64,000 nt of DNA from Bacillota bacterium (GTDB taxonomy: Bacteria > Bacillota > Clostridia > Lachnospirales > Lachnospiraceae). The stretch is from NCBI GenBank assembly GCA_023435895.1, contig JAEZLH010000024.1, positions 1 through 64,000 on the forward strand. Reading direction: 5' to 3'. The notes under the pieces are model-generated. The model ran no database searches. It was not told the DNA's origin and saw nothing but the letters and a program-made list of their open reading frames with translations. Positions 52,167-61,130 of this stretch are shown here, in pieces (positions within the stretch are counted from its first letter, which is position 1; the number at the start of each line of letters is the position of its first letter). A program made the translations under genes and the position numbers.

Positions 52167-54446
52167 TTAATCCTTGAAAATATGTCGGTAATAATCCTCG
52201 GACAATATACTCTCAGATACAACAAATTTATTCTTTACGATTTTATTCATTGTCTTTACATAATCCTCCGGAAGTTCCTCATCCGTTAAATTAGTAACCT
52301 CCTTTGTCTCCGTATTATACATAATTTTATCCGTAATATAACTACGGTTTGAAAAGATAACTAACGGAGGAGAGTCGGATAGTATATCCTGACCTACCAG
52401 GAGTCTGGAATCGTATTCAATACCAAACAGATTCGACAGGGTTGGCAGGATATCAAGGCTATAGCAGGGTTTATCAATTACTATGCTTTCTTTCATACCC
52501 TTGCTCCAAAGAATAAGATTATTCTTATAGAGTTCAAAATTCTTCTCAACCTTATGTCCAATTGCCTCATCAATCGTACTCTTATCCCAAGCGTAAGGGT
52601 AGTGATCAGCACTGAGCGCTATTACAGTTTTATCTGCAACACCTGCTGCCTCTAATTTTTGAATCAATACCTCAAGTGCACGATCTAGCTCTATCTGGCA
52701 GGAAATATATGCTTTAACCGTATCGGAATAATTCAGATCCTTAACAAGATCACGATTCTTATATGACATATAATTACCCTGGAACGTGTAATTCATATGA
52801 CCGCTGACCGTCAGATAATATACGTGGAAGGGTTCATCCTTCACAAATTGATCTACGGTAGAATTCATCATCTCTATATCTGATTCCGGCCAAGTGTTGG
52901 GATGCTCCAGTTCAAGACCATTGCCCTTCGCCACAAAGTCATAACCAAGATTCGGATGAGTCTCATTTCTCTGGTAGTAGGTGTAAGTATGATCATGGTA
53001 AGCTCTACTTTTCACACCCAGCTTATCAAACTGCTTTGCCAAATTCAAAGGCCAGTCATTATTTCTTCCACGAAACATACTACGAGTACCGAGTGGTATA
53101 ATACCTAATAGGTTGGCAAATTCACCATCACTGGTACTGGTCTGCCACAAAGGGCAATAGTAGTTATTAAACACAAAACCTTCATGGGTCAACTTATACA
53201 AAGTAGGTGTCAACTCTTTATTCACTGCAGCCGGAAAGAATCCTTCTGCTGTAATTTGAATTAAATTATAACCCTTGAACATTCCAGTGTATTTATTCTT
53301 GTTTGTTGGAGTTGAAGCAGCAAAATATTCATCCAAGGACTTAATTTTCTTATTCTTTTCATTCGCAGCCAACGCGTTAAAGTCAATATTCATCACATTG
53401 GGTGATGAATCAATCGGAGATTCTGTAGGAGCATTGCTTACATTGGGTGCATTCGAAGGTGCCGGTGCTTTGGAGGGTACCGTCAAATCATCATCCGGAT
53501 TCATTGTATCTGTCAACTCATTATCACCAATAATCAATCTTGATACATCAATTCTCGTCATTGTTGTAATACCAAGATCTTTCGCACAAAGCGTCGGAAC
53601 CTCAGCGCTATGATATAAATCATAGGGCGAATAGTCTCCCTTACCAAATAACAGAAGGGCAACCAATGCTACCACATGGAAAACTACACCCGTTCCTAAC
53701 AATATTCCTTGAACCTTTAACGTTCTTTTTGAATAATCGATAAAGCGGCTGAAAACAAATCCAAGAAGAAGCAGAGGAACAATTATCAAAATAATTCCCC
53801 CGATATTCGAAATAATAGCGGAAATCACTTGATCTCCAAACTCTGTTAATGCATCTCCTGCCATTCCTATTGTTTGGAAGGAGAAAAACGTCTTAAAAAT
53901 AAAATAATAGATTAGCTGCACACCGAAAATCAAACAAACTAAGGATGTAATAATCCATGTAAGTATCTTATTTACCAACGGTTTGAACCACCCTGTGAGA
54001 AAACCGATTATAATCCCGAAGGGAATGGAAAATAAAATAGGATATATAATTTTAATACTAATACTACGATAAATTAATAGATGTAAGATTAGTTCTAAAT
54101 ACATTAATATTCCAATAAAAAATAGAATCGGTATAATAAAATTTCCCATTGAAATCTGTACTTCACCGTTATATGCGCCTTTTACATTCTTATAAGCTTC
54201 TTTTGCAAGTCTTATGCCCTTTTTTTTCACATCAGGAGATTTTTGCAAGTTAGTACTTTCATTGCTTTTCATATCCGTAATCTTTGCAAGCTTTGCTTTT
54301 TTAATTGCTGCAATATCCTGCTCCTGTTTTGACTTATCATTTAATGAACTCATTTCTTTTATTTGATCTCCCCTGTTTTGTTCTGAATCTGTTTGTGCAT
54401 TATTCTTTTCTTTCACATTTGTTTCGTTAACGTTATCCTTCTCCAT
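52167..54446 (-). CDS. LTA synthase family membrane sulfatase (LtaS-like)
   Basis: 759 residues from the ATG at 54446. The cytoplasmic N-terminus (~90 residues) is highly charged and Gln/Asn/Lys-rich, unusual for LtaS. Five membrane segments follow between about 100 and 290, then a Pro/Asn linker (about 335-365) and an extracellular alkaline-phosphatase/sulfatase domain: ITAEGFFP (metal Glu), WQTSTSDGEFANL (nucleophile Thr), SRAYHDHTYTYYQRN, YLTVSGHMNY and ALSADHYPYAW (metal Asp/His). It probably transfers glycerol-phosphate or a similar group onto cell-surface polymers. Its start lies 7 bases after the S66 peptidase stop, so the two are translationally linked. Confidence 0.85.
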   Translation of the reverse strand: MEKDNVNETNVKEKNNAQTDSEQNRGDQIKEMSSLNDKSKQEQDIAAIKKAKLAKITDMKSNESTNLQKSPDVKKKGIRLAKEAYKNVKGAYNGEVQISMGNFIIPILFFIGILMYLELILHLLIYRSISIKIIYPILFSIPFGIIIGFLTGWFKPLVNKILTWIITSLVCLIFGVQLIYYFIFKTFFSFQTIGMAGDALTEFGDQVISAIISNIGGIILIIVPLLLLGFVFSRFIDYSKRTLKVQGILLGTGVVFHVVALVALLLFGKGDYSPYDLYHSAEVPTLCAKDLGITTMTRIDVSRLIIGDNELTDTMNPDDDLTVPSKAPAPSNAPNVSNAPTESPIDSSPNVMNIDFNALAANEKNKKIKSLDEYFAASTPTNKNKYTGMFKGYNLIQITAEGFFPAAVNKELTPTLYKLTHEGFVFNNYYCPLWQTSTSDGEFANLLGIIPLGTRSMFRGRNNDWPLNLAKQFDKLGVKSRAYHDHTYTYYQRNETHPNLGYDFVAKGNGLELEHPNTWPESDIEMMNSTVDQFVKDEPFHVYYLTVSGHMNYTFQGNYMSYKNRDLVKDLNYSDTVKAYISCQIELDRALEVLIQKLEAAGVADKTVIALSADHYPYAWDKSTIDEAIGHKVEKNFELYKNNLILWSKGMKESIVIDKPCYSLDILPTLSNLFGIEYDSRLLVGQDILSDSPPLVIFSNRSYITDKIMYNTETKEVTNLTDEELPEDYVKTMNKIVKNKFVVSESILSEDYYRHIFKD

Positions 54447-54453
54447 TTGTTCT

Positions 54454-55476
54454 TTACCTTCTTTCGAAAATAATTTTTCCCTTTCCTTGATTACTATACA
54501 CCGTTGCAATGGCACCGTTTATCATTGTAAACTGGGGCGGTTTATGACCGATATCCACATCAAAAATGATAGGCAGATGAAGTTCACCAAGTACAGATAG
54601 AACTGCCTCTTCATAACTAATGTTATACTCAGAACGATACATTGCAGGTCTTCCAAATAGAAAACCAGAAGCATGTGAAAACCAGCCAGCCTCTTTTAGC
54701 TGCCATAATCCTCTTGTCAATGCTTCACTGCTCAAGTCGAAGCTTTCAAGGAACCAAAGAATTTTATCTTCTGAATATTTTTCTACAAATTCCTTCGTTC
54801 GATCAAATCTTGTTCCCACCAAATTAAGCAAAACATCCAAGCATCCCCCAAGTGCTCTTCCGTTCAAATGTAATTCCTGTTCATTTTGACCCGAATATGA
54901 ATTAATCCATACATTATCTTTTTCTAATTCAAATTCTTCATAGCCGGTAATTCTTGGTTTAAAGCCGTCCTGAAACTTTTCATAGCTATATTGAACGACA
55001 TCTTCCCCTTTCAAAATTCGAACATTATCCCAAAGAGAACTATGCCAATTCCTCATACCGAACGTGCCAAAATTATTCGTGTACAAAGTAGCAACGTCCA
55101 AATTCGTTGTAATGGTAAAAAGAATACCGGTTGTGTCAGAGTAACCCTGAATCCATTTTGGATGTTCTTGTAACACCTTGAAATCCAAATGAGAAAGCAG
55201 TTCAAACAAGTAATCCCCACCGCTCGCTGCAATAATGACACGAACTTTTTCATCAAGGAAGAGCTCGGTTAATTCCTTCGCACGTGTGAATCCATCGGAA
55301 CTACGCCCCTTTTCATTCTTTCTAACATTATCGGTTACCTTTACTCCATAACCCAATTCTTCAAAATGACGTATACCACTATCCAAACGAATTAAGTCTA
55401 CTTCATTATCAAAACCAGAGGATGTAGCAGTAACTCCTATTTTATATTCTTTCTCCAAATTATTTGGAAACAACAT
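54454..55476 (-). CDS. S66 family LD-carboxypeptidase/MccF-like serine peptidase
   Basis: 340 residues, soluble, no signal peptide. The S66 fold is seen in SGGDYLFELLSHLDF, IQGYSDTTGILF (nucleophile Ser in G-Y-S-D), LNGRALGGCLDVLLNLVGT, FLESFDLSSEAL (Glu) and FDVDIGHKPPQFTM (His). The family includes cytosolic LD-carboxypeptidases that recycle murein tetrapeptide and MccF immunity peptidases that cleave microcin C7-like compounds. The length and the GCLDVLLNL region favour the MccF-like branch, but this is not decisive. GGAGG precedes the ATG. Upstream partner of the LtaS-like gene. Confidence 0.85.
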   Translation of the reverse strand: MLFPNNLEKEYKIGVTATSSGFDNEVDLIRLDSGIRHFEELGYGVKVTDNVRKNEKGRSSDGFTRAKELTELFLDEKVRVIIAASGGDYLFELLSHLDFKVLQEHPKWIQGYSDTTGILFTITTNLDVATLYTNNFGTFGMRNWHSSLWDNVRILKGEDVVQYSYEKFQDGFKPRITGYEEFELEKDNVWINSYSGQNEQELHLNGRALGGCLDVLLNLVGTRFDRTKEFVEKYSEDKILWFLESFDLSSEALTRGLWQLKEAGWFSHASGFLFGRPAMYRSEYNISYEEAVLSVLGELHLPIIFDVDIGHKPPQFTMINGAIATVYSNQGKGKIIFERR

Positions 55477-55705
55477 AATTCATCCTCCATATTTAGTTAG
55501 AATATCTAAATTATCAACCAAGCAGGAGTCTTTTGCTTGGTGCAAATTGGCTTTGCCACATTATAAACAGGACTTGTGACATTCTTGTCAACTTTCTTTT
55601 TTCAACAAGATTTAGTATAGCACTGTTCTAGCTTTTAATCAATCAAATCAGCACGTTTTCAGACAAATTTCTCCTTAAAATTACTAATACAGGATGATAA
55701 TCTTT

Positions 55706-55933
55706 CTACCGAAAGAGACCCTTTTTTTCACGAATGGATATTACCTCGTATCCAGCTTCCGTTATTGCGTTCCCTAATGTTTCATCTGCAACCTCAGAGG
55801 AAATATTCACGGTTGCTGTTTTTTTCTTAAGATCCACTTTTGCTTCAACCCCGTTAATTGCATTTAAAACTTGTTCTACTCTTGCCTGACAATGACCGCA
55901 GCTCATTCCTTCTATTTCTATAATTTTCTTCAT
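55706..55933 (-). CDS. Heavy-metal-associated domain protein (CopZ-like)
   Basis: 75 residues, one HMA ferredoxin-like domain. Metal-binding motif GMSCGHC at residues 9-15, then VEQVLNAINGVEAKVDLKKKTATV and ITEAGYEV, the classic copper chaperone pattern. The C-terminus RKKGLFR-like (REKKGLFR) is basic. No copper ATPase or CsoR repressor is adjacent, so the partner pump is elsewhere. AAAGGTG precedes the ATG. Confidence 0.93.
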   Translation of the reverse strand: MKKIIEIEGMSCGHCQARVEQVLNAINGVEAKVDLKKKTATVNISSEVADETLGNAITEAGYEVISIREKKGLFR

Positions 55934-56029
55934 TGATTACACCTTTCTCTCATTATTATTTTAATCGTATTTCTGATTTTTATCACAACTATATTTTTAC
56001 ATTCCATAGATAGTATTCCATTATCATTG

Positions 56030-56064
56030 AAAGGCTGGAACAAAATTACTTTCTTGTCCCAGCC
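56030..56064 (-). terminator. Terminator downstream of dapL
   Basis: GGCTGGGACAA / TTGTTCCAGCC (56054-56064, 56033-56043) with TTTC after it on the - strand, about 107 bp after the dapL stop. Confidence 0.6.
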
Positions 56065-56170
56065 AAATCATCCATGAAAAACCATTTTATCTATAATTAT
56101 GATATTTTTTCGTTGCTTTAAACAAGTATAGCTGTGTTTTCAAAAACTTGTTATACTGATTTCGTTCCTA

Positions 56171-57385
56171 TTACAAACGCTTAATTCTTTCAATTGCTTC
56201 TAACGTGCTTTCATAGGTACCGAAAGAGGTCAGTCGAAAGAATCCTTCTCCGTTTGGTCCAAAGCCTGAGCCAGGAGTACCTACAACATTCGCTTTCTCA
56301 AGAAGATAATCAAAAAATTCCCACGAACTCATGCCCTGTGGTGTTTCCAGCCAAATATAAGGTGCATTTACACCACCGGATACACTATAACCAGCACTGT
56401 GTAAGCCTTCGCGAATTACTTTTGCATTGTTCATATAATAAGCGATTTGCTCCTTTGTTTGCTTTCTTCCTTCCTCTGTATAGATGGAAGCTCCTGCAAC
56501 CTGAGTAATATAAGGCGCACCATTGAATTTTGTTCCGTGACGTCTAGCCCATAGGCTATTTAACATAACATCACCACACTTTAATTCCTTCGGGACTACC
56601 GTAAATCCAAGTCTGGTACCGGTAAACCCGGCATTCTTTGAATAACTGCGAATTTCAATGGCACAGGTTTTTGATCCCTCGCACTCATAGATGGTATGAG
56701 GAACATCATCTTCTGAAATATAAGCTTCATACGCTGCATCATAGATAATAACAGCGCCTACTTGATTTGCATAATCAACCCATTTTTGTAATTCTGCTTT
56801 TGTAATGGTTGATCCAGTAGGATTATTGGGGAAGCACAAGTAGATGATATCCGGTTGCTCCGTTGGAAGTTCAGGAGCAAAATTATTCTCCTTCTTGCAA
56901 GGCATATAAATCACATTGCTCCATTTCCCGGTTTCTGTGATGTAATCACCGGTTCTGCCTGCCATAACATTAGAATCCACATATACAGGATATACGGGGT
57001 CACAAACAGCGATTTTATTGTTTACATCAAAGATTTCCTGAATATTAGCGGAATCACTCTTTGCTCCGTCACTAACAAAAATTTCATCTATGGCAAGACT
57101 TACACCCCTTGATTTGTAATCATGCTCTATAATTGCACTTCGAAGAAATTCATAGCCTAGATCAGGTGCGTATCCTTTAAATGAACTCTTCTGACCCATC
57201 TCGTCCACTGCACCATGCAGTGCGCTTACTACGGAAGGAGCAAGAGGAAGTGTAACATCACCAATACCAAGACGAATAATCTTCTTCTCTGGATTTTCTT
57301 CGCTGAATTCCTTCACTTTCTTTGCTATCGTAGAGAACAGATAGCTGCCGGGCAGTTTTAAATAATTTTCGTTAATCTTAAACAT
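56171..57385 (-). CDS. dapL: LL-diaminopimelate aminotransferase
   Basis: 404 residues from the ATG at 57385, the DapL start MFKINENYLKLPGSYLF. Class I PLP aminotransferase that makes LL-DAP directly from tetrahydrodipicolinate, bypassing DapC/D/E. FPNNPTGSTITKAEL, YDAAYEAY and the Schiff-base lysine in RSYSKNAGFTGTRLGFTVVP are all present. The length and N-terminus separate it from DapC and AspC. It lies 118 bp behind dapF, and the two give consecutive steps toward meso-DAP and lysine. The ribosome binding site AAAGG is rather far (about 10 bases). Confidence 0.95.
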   Translation of the reverse strand: MFKINENYLKLPGSYLFSTIAKKVKEFSEENPEKKIIRLGIGDVTLPLAPSVVSALHGAVDEMGQKSSFKGYAPDLGYEFLRSAIIEHDYKSRGVSLAIDEIFVSDGAKSDSANIQEIFDVNNKIAVCDPVYPVYVDSNVMAGRTGDYITETGKWSNVIYMPCKKENNFAPELPTEQPDIIYLCFPNNPTGSTITKAELQKWVDYANQVGAVIIYDAAYEAYISEDDVPHTIYECEGSKTCAIEIRSYSKNAGFTGTRLGFTVVPKELKCGDVMLNSLWARRHGTKFNGAPYITQVAGASIYTEEGRKQTKEQIAYYMNNAKVIREGLHSAGYSVSGGVNAPYIWLETPQGMSSWEFFDYLLEKANVVGTPGSGFGPNGEGFFRLTSFGTYESTLEAIERIKRL

Positions 57386-57503
57386 ATTGACCAGACCTTT
57401 CCGGGAATTGTACGGCTCCGTCAGCACTTATATAGACGAATGGAGTCCCTACATCGTTCCATCTATTTAATATTTAATTCTAATGAATTACTAAATTATA
57501 ATA

Positions 57504-58337
57504 CTATAGTTCTAACTCTCCGCTAAATACCTCCGTAGCCGGACCTGTCATAAATATGGTATTTATATCACTGTCATAACGGATATATAAATCTCCACCT
57601 AACAAAGAAACCTTCACTTCATTGTCAGTATATCCGTTCAGTATACTTGCCATAGCACTGGCACAAGCTCCGGTACCGCAAGCCAAAGTCTCTCCTGAGC
57701 CACGCTCCCATACCCTCATCTCAATGTGATTACGGTTTATTACACGAACAAATTCCGTATTGACACGTTCCGGAAAGACTTTATGGAAATCAAACTTAGG
57801 ACCTAGCTTATCAAGTTCAAGCTTTGAAGGGTCTTCCACAAAAACCACTGCGTGAGGATTTCCCATAGAAATACAGGTGATCTCATAGGTTTCACCATCC
57901 ACATCAATTGGTTCACTGATAACAATCTCCTTCTCTGATAAAACCGGAATCTGTGAGGGTTTTGTTATAGGGGTTCCCATATTTACGGTAACCAGGCTCA
58001 CCTTTCCTTCCTCGACCGTAAGCTTTAACTCTTTAATCCCACTCAATGTCTCTATTGTTACAGTTGTTTTATCTGTTAACTGATGATCATATACATATTT
58101 TCCCACGCAACGAATTCCGTTGCCGCACATCTTACCTCTCGAACCGTCATTGTTATACATATCCATGCAAAAATCGGCAACCTCCGAGGATTTTATTAAA
58201 ATCAACCCGTCAGAACCGATACCAAAATGTCTGTCACTAACCCGAATTGAGGTTTCGGGAATATTCTCTATTACGTTCTTGGTACAATCTACATAGACAT
58301 AATCATTCCCGCAGCCATGCATTTTTGTAAATTTCAA
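57504..58337 (-). CDS. dapF: Diaminopimelate epimerase
   Basis: 277 residues with a TTG start at 58337, chosen because the family begins M-(K/R)-F-T-K-M-H-G-x-G-N-D. A GTG at 58346 and a TTG at 58373 are alternatives; GGAAGG lies between. It epimerises LL-DAP to meso-DAP with two cysteines: C71 in KMCGNGIRC and one in ETLACGTGACAS. CMDMYNNDGSRGKMCGNG and GNPHAVVF are intact. First gene before dapL. meso-DAP feeds both lysine and peptidoglycan. Confidence 0.95.
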   Translation of the reverse strand: MKFTKMHGCGNDYVYVDCTKNVIENIPETSIRVSDRHFGIGSDGLILIKSSEVADFCMDMYNNDGSRGKMCGNGIRCVGKYVYDHQLTDKTTVTIETLSGIKELKLTVEEGKVSLVTVNMGTPITKPSQIPVLSEKEIVISEPIDVDGETYEITCISMGNPHAVVFVEDPSKLELDKLGPKFDFHKVFPERVNTEFVRVINRNHIEMRVWERGSGETLACGTGACASAMASILNGYTDNEVKVSLLGGDLYIRYDSDINTIFMTGPATEVFSGELEL

Positions 58338-58373
58338 ATCCGTCACCAACCTTCCTATCAGCTTTTCTGTCAA

Positions 58374-58549
58374 AAAAACATTATCTGTTTTATAAGCTTA
58401 TTTCATTCTTGTTTTCCAATCATTATATGACATTATATCAAAAAGCTCTTACAGGGTAAAGCATCAATTTCATTCTTTCCCACAGTAGTTTATTGTCCCG
58501 ACTTGTCTATCAGTTGCTTAATAACTTCGAAAGAAAGTACCTCCGTTAT
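58374..58549. other. dapF upstream region
   Basis: On the - strand two TATAAT boxes (within TTGATATAATGTCATATAATG, about 58425-58445) lie upstream of dapF, but no convincing -35 is aligned. Confidence 0.35.
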
Positions 58550-58594
58550 ATACAAAAGCGGAAGACAGCAATTAGAATGCAATCCTCCGCTTTT
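58550..58594 (-). terminator. Terminator of the glnA-ANTAR operon
   Basis: AAAAGCGGA / TCCGCTTTT (58586-58594, 58554-58562) with inner pairing, then TTTTGT on the - strand. Confidence 0.75.
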
Positions 58595-58667
58595 CTATCT
58601 ATTAATAGGTTCAAGCACCTAATGCTTGAATTTATTAATTTCGCACCTACTTCCGACTCCGTAATCG

Positions 58668-59216
58668 CTAAGTGTAGAACATCTTCAGTACCATTTCCGA
58701 CATTTCAACCAAATTTGTACCGCTGTCCATACTTGCTTTTTGCAGATATCTATGGGCTTCTTCTTCTGTCATGTTGTTCCGATCCATTAATATTAATTTT
58801 GCTTTCCTGATTAACGCTTTTTCTTCCTCTGAACGTTCCTTTGGGCGATCCTTTTCTTTCTTTTTCTTACGCTGATATTGATACGACATCATTTGGAGCG
58901 TATTCAATAAATCGTGCGTCTTTATCGGCATAGGTAAACAGACAATATTGCTATCCTGACAAAATTCAAGCTTCTCAGGAGAGGCAATCAAAAGCATTTC
59001 AAATCCCTTTGGTAAATAATTATTCAGTTCGCTATAATGCATGTCTGAAAAACGATAACCGCATACGACGATCCCCTCATCCAAATCATTTGCCATGGTT
59101 ATCACCTGCGAACCTAAGGAACAGGCATCGCTGCAATTAAAACCGTTTCTGACAAGTACATTTTTTATATTATTGGCATCCTCTATTTTGGGAAAACCAA
59201 CTATAATACTATACAC
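58668..59216 (-). CDS. ANTAR-domain antitermination regulator with degenerate receiver
   Basis: 182 residues, GTG start at 59216 with GGAGG nine bases upstream. Residues 1-110 have a receiver-like fold (MYSIIVGFPKIEDANNIKNVL... start, late LPMPIKTHDLL). Where the phospho-Asp normally sits the sequence is GIVVCGYRF (C52-G53), so it cannot be phosphorylated in the usual way. A Lys-rich linker (117-125) precedes the C-terminal ANTAR three-helix domain (about 129-178: ALIRKAKLILMDRNNMTEEEAHRYLQKASM...EMSEMVL). ANTAR domains bind paired RNA hexaloops and prevent termination. It sits 50 bp behind glnA; its probable targets are the glnA and gltB leaders. Confidence 0.88.
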   Translation of the reverse strand: MYSIIVGFPKIEDANNIKNVLVRNGFNCSDACSLGSQVITMANDLDEGIVVCGYRFSDMHYSELNNYLPKGFEMLLIASPEKLEFCQDSNIVCLPMPIKTHDLLNTLQMMSYQYQRKKKKEKDRPKERSEEEKALIRKAKLILMDRNNMTEEEAHRYLQKASMDSGTNLVEMSEMVLKMFYT

Positions 59217-59266
59217 ATCTGCCCACCTCCATCCTCTTCATTATGAAATATCACGAGATGTTCAGC

Positions 59267-60598
59267 TTAAATACGGTATAAATATTGCTCGATTTCCCAA
59301 GGGGTAACCTGGTTACTGTAATTCTCCCATTCCATTTTCTTTGCTTCAATATACTTTCTGCTTACATGTTCCCCCAAGACATTTCTGATGAAATCACTGC
59401 TTTCCAGTTCAACGATTGCTTCGTTCAAATTGACCGGAAGTCTCTCCACACCCAACTCTGACTTTTCTTTATTACTCAAAGCAAATATGTTCTTATCCAC
59501 ACTGACAGGAGGTGTCAGTTCATTACGAATTCCATCAAGTCCCGCTGCCAAACATACCGCAAGAGTTAAATATGGATTCGCAGAAGGGTCCGGACAACGA
59601 AGTTCAAGTCTTGCCGAGCTGCCGCGACCGGAGGGTACACGAATTAACGGGCTGCGATTTGAGGCTGACCAAGCTACATAGACAGGAGCTTCAAAATCGG
59701 GTACGATTCTCTTATAGGAATTAATCAAAGGATTGAGTATAGCGGTCATACTCTTCACATGCTTCATAATACCCGCCATAAAGTGATATGCCTCTTTGCT
59801 TAGTCCAAGTTTATCATTTGGATCATCAAAGATGTTCTTGCCTTCTTTCTTCAGCGACATATTCACATGCATACCGGAGCCGTCCACACCGAATTTGGGC
59901 TTTGGCATAAAGGTTGCATGAAGACCATGTCTTTTTGCAATGGTTCTGGCAACCAGCTTAAAGGTCATGATATTATCCGCTGTTGTCAATGCATCACTAT
60001 AACGTATATCAATTTCATGCTGTGCCGGAGCAACTTCATGATGGGAGGCTTCCACCGATATTCCCATATCCTCCAGGGTAAGTACAATATCTCGGCGGGC
60101 ATTTTCTCCAAAATCCAGAGGTCCCAAATCAAAATATCCCGCTTTTTCATGAGTTATTGTAGAAGGTTGACCATTCTCCTCTAAATTAAATAAAAAGAAT
60201 TCTAGTTCCGGGCCTACATCAAAGGTATATCCAAGCTCTGCTGCTTCTTGAATGACTTTCCGAAGAATATATCTTGGATCACCTTCGAAGGGTTTGTCCT
60301 CAGTGGTGTATACATCACAAATAAAGCGAGCTACCTTACCTTGCTGAGGTCTCCAGGGAAAGGTTACATAGGTATCCAAATCCGGATGCAGATACATATC
60401 TGATTCTTCAATCCTTACAAAGCCCTCAATCGAAGAACCATCAAACATACATTGGTTATTTAATGCTTTCTCTAATTGACCTGTGGTAATGGCAACATTT
60501 TTCAAATTGCCGAACATATCCGTAAATTGCAGACGAATGAATTCCACATCGTCTTCTTTCACCATTTTAAGAATTTCCTGTTTCGTATAATGCTTCAT
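59267..60598 (-). CDS. glnA: Glutamine synthetase, type I-alpha
   Basis: 443 residues from the ATG at 60598 (AAGGAG eight bases upstream). ATP-dependent synthesis of glutamine from glutamate and ammonium. Metal and substrate motifs: FDGSSIEGF, DVGPELEFFLF, SHHEVAPAQHEIDIRYSDALTTADN, KPKFGVDGSGMHVNMSL and RVPSGRGSSARLELRCPDPSANPY. The adenylylation Tyr region of I-beta enzymes is not present, so control is probably by feedback and RNA-level regulation. It forms an operon with the ANTAR gene; the promoter is followed by a hexaloop/terminator leader. Confidence 0.97.
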   Translation of the reverse strand: MKHYTKQEILKMVKEDDVEFIRLQFTDMFGNLKNVAITTGQLEKALNNQCMFDGSSIEGFVRIEESDMYLHPDLDTYVTFPWRPQQGKVARFICDVYTTEDKPFEGDPRYILRKVIQEAAELGYTFDVGPELEFFLFNLEENGQPSTITHEKAGYFDLGPLDFGENARRDIVLTLEDMGISVEASHHEVAPAQHEIDIRYSDALTTADNIMTFKLVARTIAKRHGLHATFMPKPKFGVDGSGMHVNMSLKKEGKNIFDDPNDKLGLSKEAYHFMAGIMKHVKSMTAILNPLINSYKRIVPDFEAPVYVAWSASNRSPLIRVPSGRGSSARLELRCPDPSANPYLTLAVCLAAGLDGIRNELTPPVSVDKNIFALSNKEKSELGVERLPVNLNEAIVELESSDFIRNVLGEHVSRKYIEAKKMEWENYSNQVTPWEIEQYLYRI

Positions 60599-60651
60599 TT
60601 TCACCACTCCTTACTTATTTGTATGAGACGATTCATGGGATGCTTGAAAAC

Positions 60652-60700
60652 AAAAAAAGGGCAAAGCTTCCACATAACGGAACGCCCTTGCCCATATTAT
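60652..60700 (-). promoter_or_regulatory. glnA leader: ANTAR-type hexaloop hairpin overlapping a terminator
   Basis: On the - strand loop AAGGGC (60684-60689; A at 1, G at 4) is closed by GGGC/GUUC (60690-60693, 60680-60683) and, past a small internal loop, AUAAU/GUUAU (60696-60700, 60674-60678). The same GGGCAA (60688-60693) can instead pair with UUGCCC (60659-60664), with inner GC and UUCC/GGAA pairs, to make a terminator ending in seven U (60652-60658). The two structures exclude each other, the hallmark of antitermination. Confidence 0.75.
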
Positions 60701-60705
60701 CTAAG

Positions 60706-60735
60706 ATAATAACAGCAGGGACGCCGATTTGTCAA
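60706..60735 (-). promoter_or_regulatory. glnA proximal promoter
   Basis: TTGACA (60730-60735), 18-bp spacer, TATTAT (60706-60711) on the - strand, placing the RNA start a few bases before the hexaloop hairpin. Confidence 0.75.
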
Positions 60736-60895
60736 CATGTATTTCAAGGTTCAAAGGAACACCGCGCAGTTGTTACTGTTCATTTTCCAGTCCATGTTGA
60801 GGATATGATATTTCTTTTACTCTATCATAATAACAGTAAGCGATCCTCGAACAAAAAACTGCTGCATTGTAGTTGCATGCTTTGTCGTCAATATT

Positions 60896-60923
60896 ATTAT
60901 ACAAGTATTACCATATCTGTCAA
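60896..60923 (-). promoter_or_regulatory. Candidate distal glnA promoter
   Basis: TTGACA (60918-60923), 16-bp spacer, TATAAT (60896-60901) on the - strand, about 190 bp upstream of the proximal promoter. It would give a ~290-nt leader. No gene lies between. Confidence 0.6.
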
Positions 60924-60929
60924 TACTCC

Positions 60930-61130
60930 GCCATAATTGGATGGTATTGATTTAATAGCTAATTAGGCGCCAAAATTCCTTTCAAATAAAGTTCAAAGAC
61001 AATTTATACAACATAAAAGAATGAATTACTCTTATTGACAACAACTCTTATCATTTTATCCAAATAAATTTTGCATTATGCAGTAAGAATTCTTGGAGAA
61101 ACACCAGAAATAAAGGTTGTTTTTAGTATT
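60930..61130. other. Spacer upstream of glnA
   Basis: AT-rich; contains the palindrome GGCGCC but no gene or RNA that I can support. Confidence 0.4.
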
